Of a stretch of DNA of 64,000 bases, positions 1 to 9,124 are shown piece after piece (positions within the stretch are counted from its first letter, which is position 1; the number at the start of each line of letters is the position of its first letter). Origin of the DNA: Streptomyces sp. MA5143a. GTDB taxonomy: Bacteria; Actinomycetota; Actinomycetes; Streptomycetales; Streptomycetaceae. The position numbers were made by a program, and so were the translations under genes. The stretch covers positions 41,880 through 105,879 of the forward strand of contig NZ_OLMK01000066.1 of NCBI RefSeq assembly GCF_900290235.1. Reading direction: 5' to 3'. Under the pieces are notes generated by a model that had not been told where the DNA came from, did not search any database, and saw only the letters and a program-made list of their open reading frames with translations.

Positions 1-546
1 GCGCGGCCGGGCGACCTCGATCTTGCGGAGCTGCGCGCCCTTGACGCCGAGCGCGTCGACGGAGATCTCGATGCCGGGGGCGATGACGCCGCCGACGTAC
101 TCGCCGCGCGCGCTGACCGCGTCGAACGTCGTCGCCGTACCGAAGTCGACGACGATCGCGGGACCGCCGTACAGCTCGACCGCGGCGACCGCGTTGATGA
201 TGCGGTCGGCGCCGACCTCCTTGGGGTTGTCGGTGAGGATCGGCACGCCGGTCTTCACGCCGGGCTCGACGAGGACCGCCGGGACGTCCCCGTAGTAGCG
301 CCGGGTCACCTCGCGCAGTTCGTGCAGCACCGAGGGGACCGTCGCGCAGATCGCGATGCCGTCGATGCCGTCGCCGAGTTCCTCGCCGAGGAGCGGGTGC
401 ATGCCCATGAGGCCCTGGAGGAGGACGGCCAGTTCGTCGGCGGTGCGGCGCGAGTCCGTGGAGATGCGCCAGTGTTCGACGATGTCCTCGCCGTCGAACA
501 GTCCGAGGACGGTGTGGGTGTTGCCCACGTCGATCGTCAGCAGCAT
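1..546 (-). CDS. coaX: Type III pantothenate kinase (partial, C-terminus off window)
   Basis: This enzyme phosphorylates pantothenate, the first step from vitamin B5 to coenzyme A, in the cytosol. The first 182 codons are visible. The start MLLTIDVGNTHT has the ASKHA phosphate-loop signature (D6, G8, N9). Further on are EVGADRI and DFGTATTFD, the conserved catalytic and phosphate-contact blocks of the type III family, and GGVIAPGI. The family is usually about 260 residues, so roughly a third lies beyond base 1. It follows nadC by only 16 bases on the same strand and is probably the last gene of the cofactor operon. Placing CoaX directly after PanC in one operon links pantothenate synthesis to its use. 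Confidence 0.95.
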   Translation of the reverse strand, partial: MLLTIDVGNTHTVLGLFDGEDIVEHWRISTDSRRTADELAVLLQGLMGMHPLLGEELGDGIDGIAICATVPSVLHELREVTRRYYGDVPAVLVEPGVKTGVPILTDNPKEVGADRIINAVAAVELYGGPAIVVDFGTATTFDAVSARGEYVGGVIAPGIEISVDALGVKGAQLRKIEVARPR

Positions 547-562
547 GACCGGTCCCCCGTCC

Positions 563-1558
563 TCACTCGGCCGCGCGCAGGTCGAGGCCGATGTCCAGGA
601 TCGGGGACGAGTGGGTCAGGGCCCCGACGGCCAGGTAGTCGACGCCGGTGTCCGCGTACGCCTTGGCGCCCGCCAGGGTGAGGCGGCCGGACGCCTCGAG
701 CAGCGCGCGGCCGGCGACGAGGGCGACGGCCTCCTCGCACTCCGGGGGCGTGAAGTTGTCCAGGAGGATCAGGTCGGCGCCCGCGTCGACGACCTCGCGG
801 AGCTGGTGGAGGGTGTCGACCTCGACCTCGATGGGCACCTCGGGGAACATCTCGCGGACGGCCTTGAAGGCCTGCGCGACCCCGCCGGCGGCGACCACGT
901 GGTTGTCCTTGACGAGGGCCGCGTCGGACAGCGACATGCGGTGGTTGACGCCGCCGCCGCAGCGGACGGCGAACTTCTCCAGGGAGCGCAGCCCCGGCGT
1001 CGTCTTCCGGGTGTCGCGAACCTTGGCCTTGGTGCCCTCCAGGGCGTCCGCCCACGCGCGCGTGGCGGTCGCGATGCCGGAGAGGCGGCACAGGAGGTTC
1101 AGGGCGCTGCGTTCGGCGGTGAGGAGGTCGCGCGTGGCGCCGGTGACGCTGAGGAGCTTCTGCCCGGCCTCCACGCGGTCGCCGTCGTCGACGTGGCGCT
1201 CGACCTCGAACTCGTCGGAGCAGGCCACCGACAGGACCGCCTCGGCGATCCTGAGGCCTGCCACGACGCCGCCCTCGCGGGCGGTGAAGTCGGCGGTGGC
1301 GCGCGCGTCCTCGGGGATCGTGGCGACGGTGGTGACGTCGACGCCGTGGTCCAGGTCCTCCTGGATGGCGACGTTGGCGATGTCCTCGACCTCGACGGGG
1401 TCGAGTCCGGCGTCGGCCAGGAGCTGGGCGAGCGCGGGGTCCAGCCCGCACTCCAGGTACTCCTCGCCCGTGAGGCCGTCGTCGGCGCCGCACGCGCAGC
1501 CGTCGCCGCAGCCACCTGCGGAGGCGAGGGGAAGTTCGGGGGTGCTCACGTCTGTCAC
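563..1558 (-). CDS. nadC: Nicotinate-nucleotide pyrophosphorylase (carboxylating)
   Basis: Quinolinate phosphoribosyltransferase joins quinolinate to PRPP, giving nicotinate mononucleotide and CO2 in de novo NAD synthesis. It has 331 residues from the GTG at 1558, which overlaps the nadB stop as GTGA and implies translational coupling. A second GTG at 1549 is possible. The active-site block RDTRKTTPGLR lies at 181-191 and ERSALN at 149-154. The N-terminus carries an unusual Cys-rich patch (C17, C21, C23 in GGCGDGCACG) ahead of the fold. I recall similar patches in other Streptomyces NadC proteins but know no function; metal binding is only a guess. Confidence 0.95.
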   Translation of the reverse strand: MTDVSTPELPLASAGGCGDGCACGADDGLTGEEYLECGLDPALAQLLADAGLDPVEVEDIANVAIQEDLDHGVDVTTVATIPEDARATADFTAREGGVVAGLRIAEAVLSVACSDEFEVERHVDDGDRVEAGQKLLSVTGATRDLLTAERSALNLLCRLSGIATATRAWADALEGTKAKVRDTRKTTPGLRSLEKFAVRCGGGVNHRMSLSDAALVKDNHVVAAGGVAQAFKAVREMFPEVPIEVEVDTLHQLREVVDAGADLILLDNFTPPECEEAVALVAGRALLEASGRLTLAGAKAYADTGVDYLAVGALTHSSPILDIGLDLRAAE

Positions 1559-3270
1559 TGCTCCTGGTGGTGCGGCCGGGTAGGGGGGAAGTCTGCGGTA
1601 TCCGTGGTGTGCAGCGCGAGCGTGCGGTCCGGATTGAGCCGTACGACGATGTGGCGGCGCCAGTCGGTGTCGTCGCGGTCGGCGTGGTCCTCGCGCCAGT
1701 GGCAGCCGCGGGTCTCCTCGCGCAGCCGGGCGGCGGCGACCAGGACGCGGGCCACGCACAGGAGGTTGGTGGTCTCCCAGGTGTCGACGCCGGGCTCGGC
1801 CGTCTTGCCGTTCTCGGCGAGCGCGTCGCGGGCCTCCGCGTGGAGCCGGTCCAAAGCCGCGGCGGCGGTCGCCAGGGAGGCCTCGGAGCGCAGGACGCCG
1901 GCGCCCTCGGTCATGATCCGCTGGATCGCGAACCGTGTCTCCGGGGCGAGCAGCGGGTGCGCGGGCTGCTCGGCGTACGGGACGGGCTGGGGCACGCGCG
2001 CGTGGAGGCCGTTCTCGGCGTGGGCCGCGGCGATGTCGGCGACGATGCGCTCGGCGTAGACCAGGCCCTCCAGGAGGGAGTTCGAGGCGAGCCGGTTGGC
2101 GCCGTGGACGCCGGTGCAGGCGACCTCGCCGCAGGCGTACAGGCCGGGGACGGTCGTCCGGCCGTGGGAGTCGGTGCGGACGCCGCCGGAGGCGTAGTGG
2201 GCGGCCGGGGCGACCGGGATGGGCTCGGTGACGGGGTCGAGTCCGTTGGCGCGGCAGGCCGCGAGGATCGTGGGGAAGCGGTGCTCCCACATGGCGGCGC
2301 CGAAGTGCCGGGCGTCCAGGTACATGTGCTCGGCGCCCTGCTCCTGCATCCGGCGCATGATGCCCTTGGCGACGATGTCGCGCGGAGCCAGCTCCGCCAG
2401 CTCGTGCTGTCCGAGCATGAAGCGGGTGCCGCCGGCGTCGACCAGGTGGGCGCCCTCGCCGCGCACGGCCTCGGACACCAGCGGCTGCTGGCCCTCGGCG
2501 TCCGCGCCGAGGAACAGCACGGTGGGGTGGAACTGCACGAACTCGAGGTCGGAGACCTCGGCGCCCGCGCGCAGGGCGAGGGCCACGCCGTCGCCGGTGG
2601 ACACGGACGGGTTGGTGGTGGCGGAGAAGACCTGGCCCATGCCGCCGGTGGCGAGGACCACGGCGGGGGCGTGGACGGCTCCCACGCCGTCGTGCTGGCC
2701 CTCCCCCATGACGTGCAGGGTGACACCGGCGGTGCGGCCCTCGGCGTCCGTCAGGAGGTCCAGGACGAGCGCGTTCTCGACCGTACGCAGGCCGCGCGCG
2801 CGTACCGCCTCGACGAGGGCGCGGGAGATCTCCGCGCCGGTGGCGTCGCCGCCCGCGTGGGCGATGCGGCGGCGGTGGTGGCCGCCCTCGCGGGTCAGCT
2901 CCAGGCCGCCTTCCTCGGACTCGTCGAAGTGGGCGCCGGTCGCGATGAGGCGGCGCACGGCGTCGGGACCCTCGGTGACGAGGAGGCGCACGGCCTCCTC
3001 GTCGCACAGGCCGGCGCCCGCGACGAGGGTGTCGTCCAGGTGCTGTTCGGGGGTGTCGCCCTCGCCGAGGGCGGCGGCGATGCCGCCCTGGGCCCAGCGG
3101 GTGGAGCCGTCGTCGAGGCGGGCCTTGGTGACGACGACCGTGGCCAGGCCGGCGGCCTCGCAGCGCAGCGCGGCGGTGAGGCCGGCGACGCCGGAACCGA
3201 CGACGACCACGTCGGCGTCGATGGACCAGCCCGGTGCTGGGGCGTGCAGTCGTATGCCTGTGCTGCTCAC
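1555..3270 (-). CDS. nadB: L-aspartate oxidase
   Basis: This FAD enzyme oxidises L-aspartate to iminoaspartate, which NadA (not in the window) condenses to quinolinate. It has 571 residues, close to family length. The FAD-binding GSGVAG sits at residues 25-30. Further family blocks are the HPTVLF region, RGEGA, the AHYASGGV substrate loop and HGANRLASNSLLEG, with a helical C-terminal domain after about residue 430. The GTG start overlaps the panC stop by four bases, and its own stop overlaps the nadC start in the same way. These chained overlaps show one coupled operon. Confidence 0.96.
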   Translation of the reverse strand: MSSTGIRLHAPAPGWSIDADVVVVGSGVAGLTAALRCEAAGLATVVVTKARLDDGSTRWAQGGIAAALGEGDTPEQHLDDTLVAGAGLCDEEAVRLLVTEGPDAVRRLIATGAHFDESEEGGLELTREGGHHRRRIAHAGGDATGAEISRALVEAVRARGLRTVENALVLDLLTDAEGRTAGVTLHVMGEGQHDGVGAVHAPAVVLATGGMGQVFSATTNPSVSTGDGVALALRAGAEVSDLEFVQFHPTVLFLGADAEGQQPLVSEAVRGEGAHLVDAGGTRFMLGQHELAELAPRDIVAKGIMRRMQEQGAEHMYLDARHFGAAMWEHRFPTILAACRANGLDPVTEPIPVAPAAHYASGGVRTDSHGRTTVPGLYACGEVACTGVHGANRLASNSLLEGLVYAERIVADIAAAHAENGLHARVPQPVPYAEQPAHPLLAPETRFAIQRIMTEGAGVLRSEASLATAAAALDRLHAEARDALAENGKTAEPGVDTWETTNLLCVARVLVAAARLREETRGCHWREDHADRDDTDWRRHIVVRLNPDRTLALHTTDTADFPPTRPHHQEQ

Positions 3271-4259
3271 GAGGCGGCTCCGAAGGTCAGCGGGATGTTG
3301 TCGATCAGCCGGGTCGTCCCCACCCGGGCCGCGACGGCGAGGACGGCTTCGCCGGTGAAGTCGTCGGGGATGTCGGTGAAGTCGGACGGGTCCACCAGGG
3401 CCAGGTAGTCCAGCTCCAGCGGTGGCTTCATGCGCAGGGCCTCGTCCAGGACCAGCCGGGCGGCGGCGCGGACGGCGGCGGGGCCGCCGGGCGCGGCCTT
3501 GGCCATGGCGTGGGCGTCGGCGGCCGCGCGGGACTCGCCGAGCGCGCTGAGGGCCTCGGCACGCGCGCGCGTGGCGGGCACTTCGCGGGCACGCGCGCGG
3601 AGCGCCTCCTGCGCGGCGTGCCGGTCCCGGCCCGCGAACAGGGCCTGGGAGAGGGCGAGGGCGGTGCGGCGTTCCTGGGCGGACAGGTAGCGGTTGCGGC
3701 TGGAGAGGGCCAGCCCGTCGGGTTCGCGGACGGTGGGGACGGCGACGACGTCCACGCCGAAGTTGAGGTCCCGGACCATACGGCGGATCAGGGCGAGCTG
3801 CTGGGCGTCCTTCTGGCCGTAGAGCGCCACGTCGGGGCGGGTGAGGTGGAGGAGCTTGGCGACGACGGTGAGCATGCCGTCGAAGTGGCCGGGGCGGGAG
3901 GAGCCCTCCAGGCGTTCGCCCATGGGGCCGACGGTGACGCGGACCTGGGGTTCTCCGCCCGGGTAGACCTCGTCGACGGCAGGGGCGAACACGACGTCGG
4001 CGCCGGACTGTTCGGCGAGCTTGACGTCGGCGTCCAGGGTGCGCGGATAGCGGTCGAGGTCCTCGCCCGCGCCGAACTGAAGGGGGTTCACGAAGACGGT
4101 GACGACGACCTCGCCCTCGGCGCCGGCGATCTCGCGGGCGGTGCGGACCAGCGTGGCGTGGCCCTCGTGCAGGGCGCCCATGGTCATCACGACGGCGCGG
4201 CGGCCCGCACGCGTGCGTGCGTGCAGTTCGTCGGCGGTGCGCAGCACGGTGGTGGTCAT
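3267..4259 (-). CDS. panC: Pantoate--beta-alanine ligase
   Basis: Pantothenate synthetase joins pantoate and beta-alanine with ATP, giving pantothenate, AMP and PPi. It has 330 residues from the ATG at 4259. The adenylate-forming signature TMGALHEGH ends with HEGH at 31-34 (HIGH-like). NPLQFG, the GHFDG loop, LYGQKDAQQ and SSRNRYLS follow at their expected places. The ATG overlaps the upstream dehydrogenase stop (ATGA). The window shows no panB or panD. Confidence 0.95.
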   Translation of the reverse strand: MTTTVLRTADELHARTRAGRRAVVMTMGALHEGHATLVRTAREIAGAEGEVVVTVFVNPLQFGAGEDLDRYPRTLDADVKLAEQSGADVVFAPAVDEVYPGGEPQVRVTVGPMGERLEGSSRPGHFDGMLTVVAKLLHLTRPDVALYGQKDAQQLALIRRMVRDLNFGVDVVAVPTVREPDGLALSSRNRYLSAQERRTALALSQALFAGRDRHAAQEALRARAREVPATRARAEALSALGESRAAADAHAMAKAAPGGPAAVRAAARLVLDEALRMKPPLELDYLALVDPSDFTDIPDDFTGEAVLAVAARVGTTRLIDNIPLTFGAAS

Positions 4260-5194
4260 CCGGCGTTCCCTTCGGTCCCGGTGGTCCCGCCCGCTCCGTT
4301 GGCGAGTACCCCGAGGAGGTCCTCGGCGAGCTCCGGCTTGAGCAGGCCGTGGGCGAGGGCCCGGTCGGCGGTGGCGCGGGCCATCGCCAGATACCCGGCC
4401 ACGGTGGCGGGGGCGTGCGCGCGCAGCTCGGCGATGTGCGCGGCGACCGTGCCCGCGTCGCCGCGCGCGACGGGGCCGGTGAGGGCCGCGTCCCCGGACC
4501 GCAGGGCGTTGTCGAGGGCGGCGCCGAGGAGCGGGCCGAGCATGCGGTCGGGGGCCGTGACGCCGGCCGTGCGCAGCAGTTCCATGGACTGGGCGACCAG
4601 GGTGACCAGGTGGTTGGCGCCGAGGGCGAGGGCCGCGTGGTAGAGCGGGCGGTTCGCCTCGGCGATCCACTCGGGCTCCCCGCCCATCTCGATCACCAGC
4701 GCCTCGGCGGCCAGCCGCAGTTCCTCGGGCGCCGTGACCCCGAAGGAGCATCCGGCGAGCCGCTGCACGTCCACGGCGGTCCCGGTGAACGTCATCGCGG
4801 GGTGCAGCGCGAGGGGCAGCGCCCCGGCCCGCAGCGCCGGGTCCAGCACCTTCGCGCCGTAGCGCCCCGAGGTGTGCACCAGCAGCTGCCCCGGCCGGAC
4901 GGAACCGGTCTCGGCGAGGCCCTCCACGAGGCCCGGCAGGGCGTCGTCGGGGACGGTGAGCAGGACCAGGTCGGCGTGGCGCAGGACGTCGGCCGGGGGC
5001 ATCAGCGGCACGTCGGGCAGCAGCTCGGCGGCGCGTCGCCGGGAGGCGTCGGAGACCCCCGACACGGCCGCCGGGCGGTGTCCCGCGAGCTTCAGCGACG
5101 CGGCCAGCGCCGGGCCGACCCGGCCGGCGCCCACGACGCCGACGGTGAGCCGCGCGGGGCGGTCCTTCGGCTCTGGTTGCTGGAATGTACTCAC
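4256..5194 (-). CDS. Rossmann-fold dehydrogenase with DUF2520 C-terminal domain (possible ketopantoate reductase)
   Basis: A 312-residue protein with an N-terminal NAD(P)-binding motif GAGRVG (residues 22-27). The later HPAMTF block and a helical segment after about residue 165 match the DUF2520 family, related to ketopantoate reductase and 6-phosphogluconate dehydrogenase. It is the first gene of the chain leading into panC, with a four-base overlap. The position suggests it supplies pantoate by reducing ketopantoate, as I recall being proposed for the related PanG of Francisella. That assignment is inference from family and context; no substrate residue proves it. The GTG start at 5194 begins MSTFQQ. 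The 182-base divergent gap upstream should hold the operon promoter. Confidence 0.85.
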   Translation of the reverse strand: MSTFQQPEPKDRPARLTVGVVGAGRVGPALAASLKLAGHRPAAVSGVSDASRRRAAELLPDVPLMPPADVLRHADLVLLTVPDDALPGLVEGLAETGSVRPGQLLVHTSGRYGAKVLDPALRAGALPLALHPAMTFTGTAVDVQRLAGCSFGVTAPEELRLAAEALVIEMGGEPEWIAEANRPLYHAALALGANHLVTLVAQSMELLRTAGVTAPDRMLGPLLGAALDNALRSGDAALTGPVARGDAGTVAAHIAELRAHAPATVAGYLAMARATADRALAHGLLKPELAEDLLGVLANGAGGTTGTEGNAG

Positions 5195-5376
5195 TCGCGG
5201 TGGCCTTCCCGTTCCAGTCCGCTCCGGGTACCGGACGATTTCTCGTCATGTTAACGCGATTGGTTCGGAGGTCGATCGGTTGTCCACAGGCTGTGGGTTT
5301 CCGCGTGGAATGTCCGCAGGTCACGGCGGTGTGAAATCCATGTGCCCGGAGGGCGGGGGCGCGGGATGATCCGGGG

Positions 5377-6609
5377 ATGACAGACGCGGCGGAGAACACG
5401 ACGGCACACACGCGCGGCGGGACGGACTCCGCGGAGGAGCCCGCGGCGAACGGAAAGCCCGAGGAGTCCGCGGCGATGTCGCGGTACCGGCGGCGGCTGA
5501 TCGCGCACCGCGCGGCGGACCGCGTGCTGTCGCGGCCAGGTGCCCTGGGGACCATCAGGGAGCGGCTGGCCGTGCTCGACACGGCCGGGGACGTGTACGA
5601 CCTGGACGGGTCGGCGGACATCTACGGCAACGGGGTCGTGGAGGCCCTGGAGGAGCGGACTGCCGCGCTGCTCGGCATGGAGGCCGCCGCCTTCTTCCCG
5701 ACCGGCACCATGGCCCAGCAGGTGGCCTTGCGCTGCTGGGCGGCCCGGACCGGTAACCCCGCCGTCGCGCTGCACGCGCTGTCGCACCCCGAGGTGCACG
5801 AACGGAACGCGTTCAGCCAGGTCAGCGGGTTGCGCCCGGTCCGGCTGACGGGTGAGGCCCGGCAGCCGACCGCGGACGAGGTCGACGGCCTCCCCGAGCC
5901 CTTCGGGACGCTGATGCTGGAACTGCCCCTCAGGGAGGCCGGATTCGTCCTGCCCTCCTGGGAGGAGCTGACGGCGCTCACCGACGCGGCACGCGAGCGC
6001 GACGCGGTGGTCCACTTCGACGGGGCCCGCCTGTGGGAGTCCGCCACGCACCTCGGCCGCCCGGTGGACGAGATCGCGTCCCTCGCCGACAGCGTCTACG
6101 TCTCGTACTACAAGTCCCTCGACGCCTACGGCGGTGCCGCGATCGCCGGTCCCCGGACGCTGGTCGAGGACGTGAAGACCTGGCGGCACCGGTACGGCGG
6201 CCAGTTGTTCCAGCAGTTCCCGACCGCCCTGTCGGCCCTGGTGGGGCTGGAGCGGGAGCTGCCCCGGCTGCCGGAGTACGTCCGGCACGCGCGCGTGGTC
6301 GCCGCCGCGCTGCGCGAGGGGTTCGCCGAGGCGGGGGTGCCGTGGGCGCGGGTGCACCCGGAGGTGCCGCACACGCAGGAGTTCCAGGTGTGGCTGCCGT
6401 ACGACGTCGACGTCGTCGCGGAGGCCGCGGTCCGGCAGGGCGAGGAGACCGGGACACTGCTGTTCGCCCGCGCCTGGGACCGGGGAGGCCCGGGACTGGC
6501 CGTCACCGAGGTCGAGGTGCGGGCGGCGGGGCTGGAGTGGACGGCGCAGGACGTACGGCGGGCGGCGGAGGACTTCGTGGAGCGGGTGAGGACGGTGCTC
6601 GGGGCATAG
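5377..6609 (+). CDS. PLP-dependent threonine aldolase/beta-eliminating lyase family protein
   Basis: A 410-residue fold-type I PLP enzyme of the low-specificity threonine aldolase group, which cleaves L-threonine or similar beta-hydroxy amino acids to glycine and an aldehyde. The first 35 residues are a hydrophilic, probably disordered extension. YGNGVVEALEER and PTGTMAQQVALR form the cofactor phosphate region, HFDGARLWE carries the conserved Asp, and K246 in SYYKSLDAYGG is the predicted Schiff-base lysine. The actual substrate cannot be read from the sequence. It is divergent from the cofactor operon and stands alone. Confidence 0.88.
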   Translation: MTDAAENTTAHTRGGTDSAEEPAANGKPEESAAMSRYRRRLIAHRAADRVLSRPGALGTIRERLAVLDTAGDVYDLDGSADIYGNGVVEALEERTAALLGMEAAAFFPTGTMAQQVALRCWAARTGNPAVALHALSHPEVHERNAFSQVSGLRPVRLTGEARQPTADEVDGLPEPFGTLMLELPLREAGFVLPSWEELTALTDAARERDAVVHFDGARLWESATHLGRPVDEIASLADSVYVSYYKSLDAYGGAAIAGPRTLVEDVKTWRHRYGGQLFQQFPTALSALVGLERELPRLPEYVRHARVVAAALREGFAEAGVPWARVHPEVPHTQEFQVWLPYDVDVVAEAAVRQGEETGTLLFARAWDRGGPGLAVTEVEVRAAGLEWTAQDVRRAAEDFVERVRTVLGA

Positions 6610-6679
6610 CCGGTCAGGGCCCTGTTCTCCGGAGGGCCGCGCCGGAGGCGTTGTCGGTGGTCGGGTGCACCATGGGGCA

Positions 6680-7786
6680 GTGAGCGTGCGCATCGACATC
6701 ACGGGGCTGCGGCCGGAGCGGGTGGCCTTCGTCCCCTCTCCCCTGGCCGAACTCGGCATGGCGCTGCACGTGCTGGCCGAGCCGGGGCACCATCCGGGGT
6801 CGCGGGGCTGGGTGACGGGGGTGACCGCCCGGCTCGATCCGCATCTCGCGGACCGGATGTGCGAGGCGGACTTCCTGTGGCGTACGACGTTCTCGGACCT
6901 GTTCATGTCGTTCGCCGGCGTCCCCGGCCGGGACACGCTCCCCGGCGGGACGCTCGCCGAGGAGCTGGACCTGCTCGACAAGCTGACGGACGACCAGTTC
7001 GTCGACGCGGGAATGGAGTTCGTCTGCACCCCGGGCTATGACTCGCGGAAGCGGGACGTGCTGTCCGACGCGGAGACGCGTCGGCTGGCCCTGGAGCTGG
7101 CCGCCGCGCGGGGGCCGCGGCAGGTGCGGTTCGCGCAGCGGCTGCTGGCGGACCCGCCGGCCGTGCGGGCCTGGCTGCGGCAGTTCCTGGAGGACTGCGA
7201 CGAGGCGTTCTTCGCCGAGACGTGGTCCCGGCTGCGCCACACCCTCGCCGGGGACGCCCGCCACAAGACGGAACTGCTGCGGCACAAGGGCCTGGCCGAG
7301 GCGCTGGACGCCGTGTCCCCGTCGATCGCCCACGACGAGGCGGCGGCCCGGATCACCGTGGACAAGCTGGTCGAGAGCCGGACCGCCACGGAGGACGGGG
7401 GACTGCTCCTCGTGCCGACCAGTCTGGGCCGGCCCCACCTCACCGTCCTGCACCGGTTCGGCTGGCAGCCGGTCCTCCAGTACCCGGTCGGTGCCGCCGA
7501 GCCCGCCGCGCCACCGTCGGTCGAGCAGCTCGCGCTGCGCATGACCGCCCTGTCGCACCCCGTCCGGATGCGCCTGTGCCGCAACCTCGCCCGCAGCGCG
7601 TACACCACGGGCGAGCTGGCGCAGATGCTGGGCATGACGGCACCGGAGATATCCCGGCACCTCGCCGTCCTGAAGAAGGCGGACCTCCTGACGACCCGTC
7701 GCCGCGGCCGGTACGTCCTGCACCAGCTGGACGTGGCGGTGGTGGCCCGCCTCGGCAGCGACTTCCTGGAAGGGGTCCTGCGGTAG
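6680..7786 (+). CDS. DUF5937 / ArsR-type winged-helix transcriptional regulator
   Basis: A 368-residue protein with a long N-terminal region of the DUF5937 type and a C-terminal winged helix. The last 90 residues contain LSHPVRMRLCRNLARSAYTT, then GELAQMLGMTAPEISRHLAVL as the recognition helices, and the wing KADLLTTRRRGRYVLHQL. This ArsR/SmtB-like DNA-binding unit lacks the cysteine metal site of classical ArsR. The start is uncertain: GTG 6680 follows a G-rich stretch, and GTG codons at 6665 and 6686 are also in frame. It sits 81 bases before the Nudix gene on the same strand. The N-terminal domain probably senses a ligand or partner that I cannot name. Confidence 0.85.
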   Translation: MSVRIDITGLRPERVAFVPSPLAELGMALHVLAEPGHHPGSRGWVTGVTARLDPHLADRMCEADFLWRTTFSDLFMSFAGVPGRDTLPGGTLAEELDLLDKLTDDQFVDAGMEFVCTPGYDSRKRDVLSDAETRRLALELAAARGPRQVRFAQRLLADPPAVRAWLRQFLEDCDEAFFAETWSRLRHTLAGDARHKTELLRHKGLAEALDAVSPSIAHDEAAARITVDKLVESRTATEDGGLLLVPTSLGRPHLTVLHRFGWQPVLQYPVGAAEPAAPPSVEQLALRMTALSHPVRMRLCRNLARSAYTTGELAQMLGMTAPEISRHLAVLKKADLLTTRRRGRYVLHQLDVAVVARLGSDFLEGVLR

Positions 7787-7867
7787 GCGGGATCATCTGG
7801 CCGACAGGTGGGCGACCCGCGCCGGGCCCCGCCTCCGGCAACCGCGACCGAGGAGAGCAGGCGCACC

Positions 7868-8401
7868 ATGCGATGGACCGTTCACGGCGAGCACACGCTG
7901 CACGACACCCCCTGGGTGCGGCTGAGATCGCTGGACGTGACCCAGCCGGACGGCACCCGCGCCGACTACCACGTCGTCAGAGTGCGCGATGTCGCCGTGA
8001 CGGCGGCCGTGGACGACCGGCGCCGCGTGCTGATGATGTGGCGGCACCGCTTCGTCACCGACACCTGGGCCTGGGAGCTGCCCATGGGGCTGGTCGAGGA
8101 CGGCGAGAGCCCGGAGGCCGCGGCCGCCCGGGAGTTGGAGGAGGAGACGGGGTGGCGTCCGGGGACGATGCGGGAGCTGATCCACGCGCAGCCGGCGGCC
8201 GGGATCATGGACTCACGCCACTTCGTGTTCCGTACGGACGACGCCCGGCACATCGGTGAGCCCACGGAACGCAACGAGTCGGACGAGTTGGCGTGGGTCC
8301 CCCTGGCCGACGTCCCCGGCATGATCGGCCGACGCGAGATCGTCAGCAGCGCCACACTCGTGGGCGTCATGGCGCTCCTGCTGCCCGAGACGGCGACCTG
8401 A
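7868..8401 (+). CDS. NUDIX hydrolase (ADP-ribose pyrophosphatase-like)
   Basis: A 177-residue Nudix protein with the full box between G74 and G95 (G-x5-E-x7-REL-x-EE-x-G), which binds Mg2+ for hydrolysis of a nucleoside diphosphate linked to another group. The fold start (WTVHGEHTLHDTPWVRL) and the WELPMGLVEDGE approach to the box resemble ADP-ribose pyrophosphatases. The ATG at 7868 was chosen because GAGGAGAG lies at good spacing before it. The substrate is not determined by the sequence. Confidence 0.9.
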   Translation: MRWTVHGEHTLHDTPWVRLRSLDVTQPDGTRADYHVVRVRDVAVTAAVDDRRRVLMMWRHRFVTDTWAWELPMGLVEDGESPEAAAARELEEETGWRPGTMRELIHAQPAAGIMDSRHFVFRTDDARHIGEPTERNESDELAWVPLADVPGMIGRREIVSSATLVGVMALLLPETAT

Positions 8402-8426
8402 ATCGCCCGCCCGGGAACCTGCCGGG

Positions 8427-8520
8427 GCCGGACCGCGACCGACCTCGGCCCTGCGGAGCCGGACGGCGGCTGACCTCGGCCCTGCGGAGCCGGACCGCGA
8501 CCGACCTCGGCCCGCGGGGC
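8427..8520. repeat. Three tandem copies of a 31-bp GC-rich unit
   Basis: Units starting at 8427, 8458 and 8489 share GCCGGAC(C/G)GCG and GACCTCGGCCC with a few substitutions. They occupy the convergent gap between the Nudix gene and the next minus-strand gene. There are no unique spacers, so this is a small tandem duplication rather than a CRISPR. Confidence 0.85.
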
Positions 8521-8525
8521 CGGTC

Positions 8526-9080
8526 TCAGCCCTGCTGGGTGCCGAACTGCCGGGTGCCCGCGGCGATCCGGCGCTTCAGCTCCAGCGCGGCGGTGATGTC
8601 CTGGCGGGTGAAGCGGGTGGGGTCCTTCGCGTACATCTCCTGTCCGAGCCGCGAGGTGAACCTGTCCTCGGGGACGCGGTCGGCGTGCTCGGGAAGGAAC
8701 TTGGCGACCTCCTCCAGCGCGGCGATCGCATACGCGGTGGCCGCTCCGATCGCCCGGTGCTCGGCGAGCGGCGCGCTCAGCAGCCGTAGCCCGGACTCGG
8801 TCGACACCTGGTCGGCGACCCACAGGAACTCGCCGGGGTCCAGGACGCGCGAGGGCTCGGCGCCGCCGAACGCGGGCGGCTCCGGCGGCCGGTCGTCGGA
8901 CAGCGTGAACTCGAACACGCGGGTCGTCCCGCACGCGGGGCAGACCCCCTCGTACACGCTGACGAGTGCCCCGTTCCGCTCCTCCAGGCGGTGCTGACGG
9001 TCGAAACCCGCCGCCCCGCACGCACAGGCACGCAGGTCCATGTACAGGTGCGCTTCTTGAGCCGAACGGGCGATCAACAT
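8526..9080 (-). CDS. Uncharacterised protein with N-terminal CxC...CxxC zinc-ribbon-like motif
   Basis: A 184-residue protein that I do not recognise. Near the N-terminus RACACGAAGF and VCPACGTTRVFEF give two cysteine pairs (CxC and CxxC) about 30 residues apart, which looks like a small zinc ribbon. The rest is hydrophilic and helical, with an EFLWVADQVSTESGLRLL segment and a C-terminal LELKRRIAAGTRQFG. There is no signal peptide or membrane span. The ATG at 9080 is used; M14 (9041) is an alternative. It is divergent from the large gene at 9125 with only 44 bases between them, so the two probably share a control region. A partner role, for example chaperone or immunity protein, is inference. 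Confidence 0.75.
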   Translation of the reverse strand: MLIARSAQEAHLYMDLRACACGAAGFDRQHRLEERNGALVSVYEGVCPACGTTRVFEFTLSDDRPPEPPAFGGAEPSRVLDPGEFLWVADQVSTESGLRLLSAPLAEHRAIGAATAYAIAALEEVAKFLPEHADRVPEDRFTSRLGQEMYAKDPTRFTRQDITAALELKRRIAAGTRQFGTQQG

Positions 9081-9124
9081 GCCATCATCCTACGTGAGTC
9101 ATGGCGCTGATCAGGGGGGATGCA

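Noticed and set aside
1501..1558. nadC Cys patch as an Fe-S cluster site
   Set aside because: CGDGCAC spacing does not match a known cluster motif and QPRTase needs none; function left open.
356..3408. Long plus-strand frames opposite nadB and nadC
   Set aside because: They are antisense shadows produced by high third-position GC; nadB and nadC have full family motifs on the other strand.
8427..8520. CRISPR-like array
   Set aside because: Repeats are directly adjacent without spacers and no cas gene is present.
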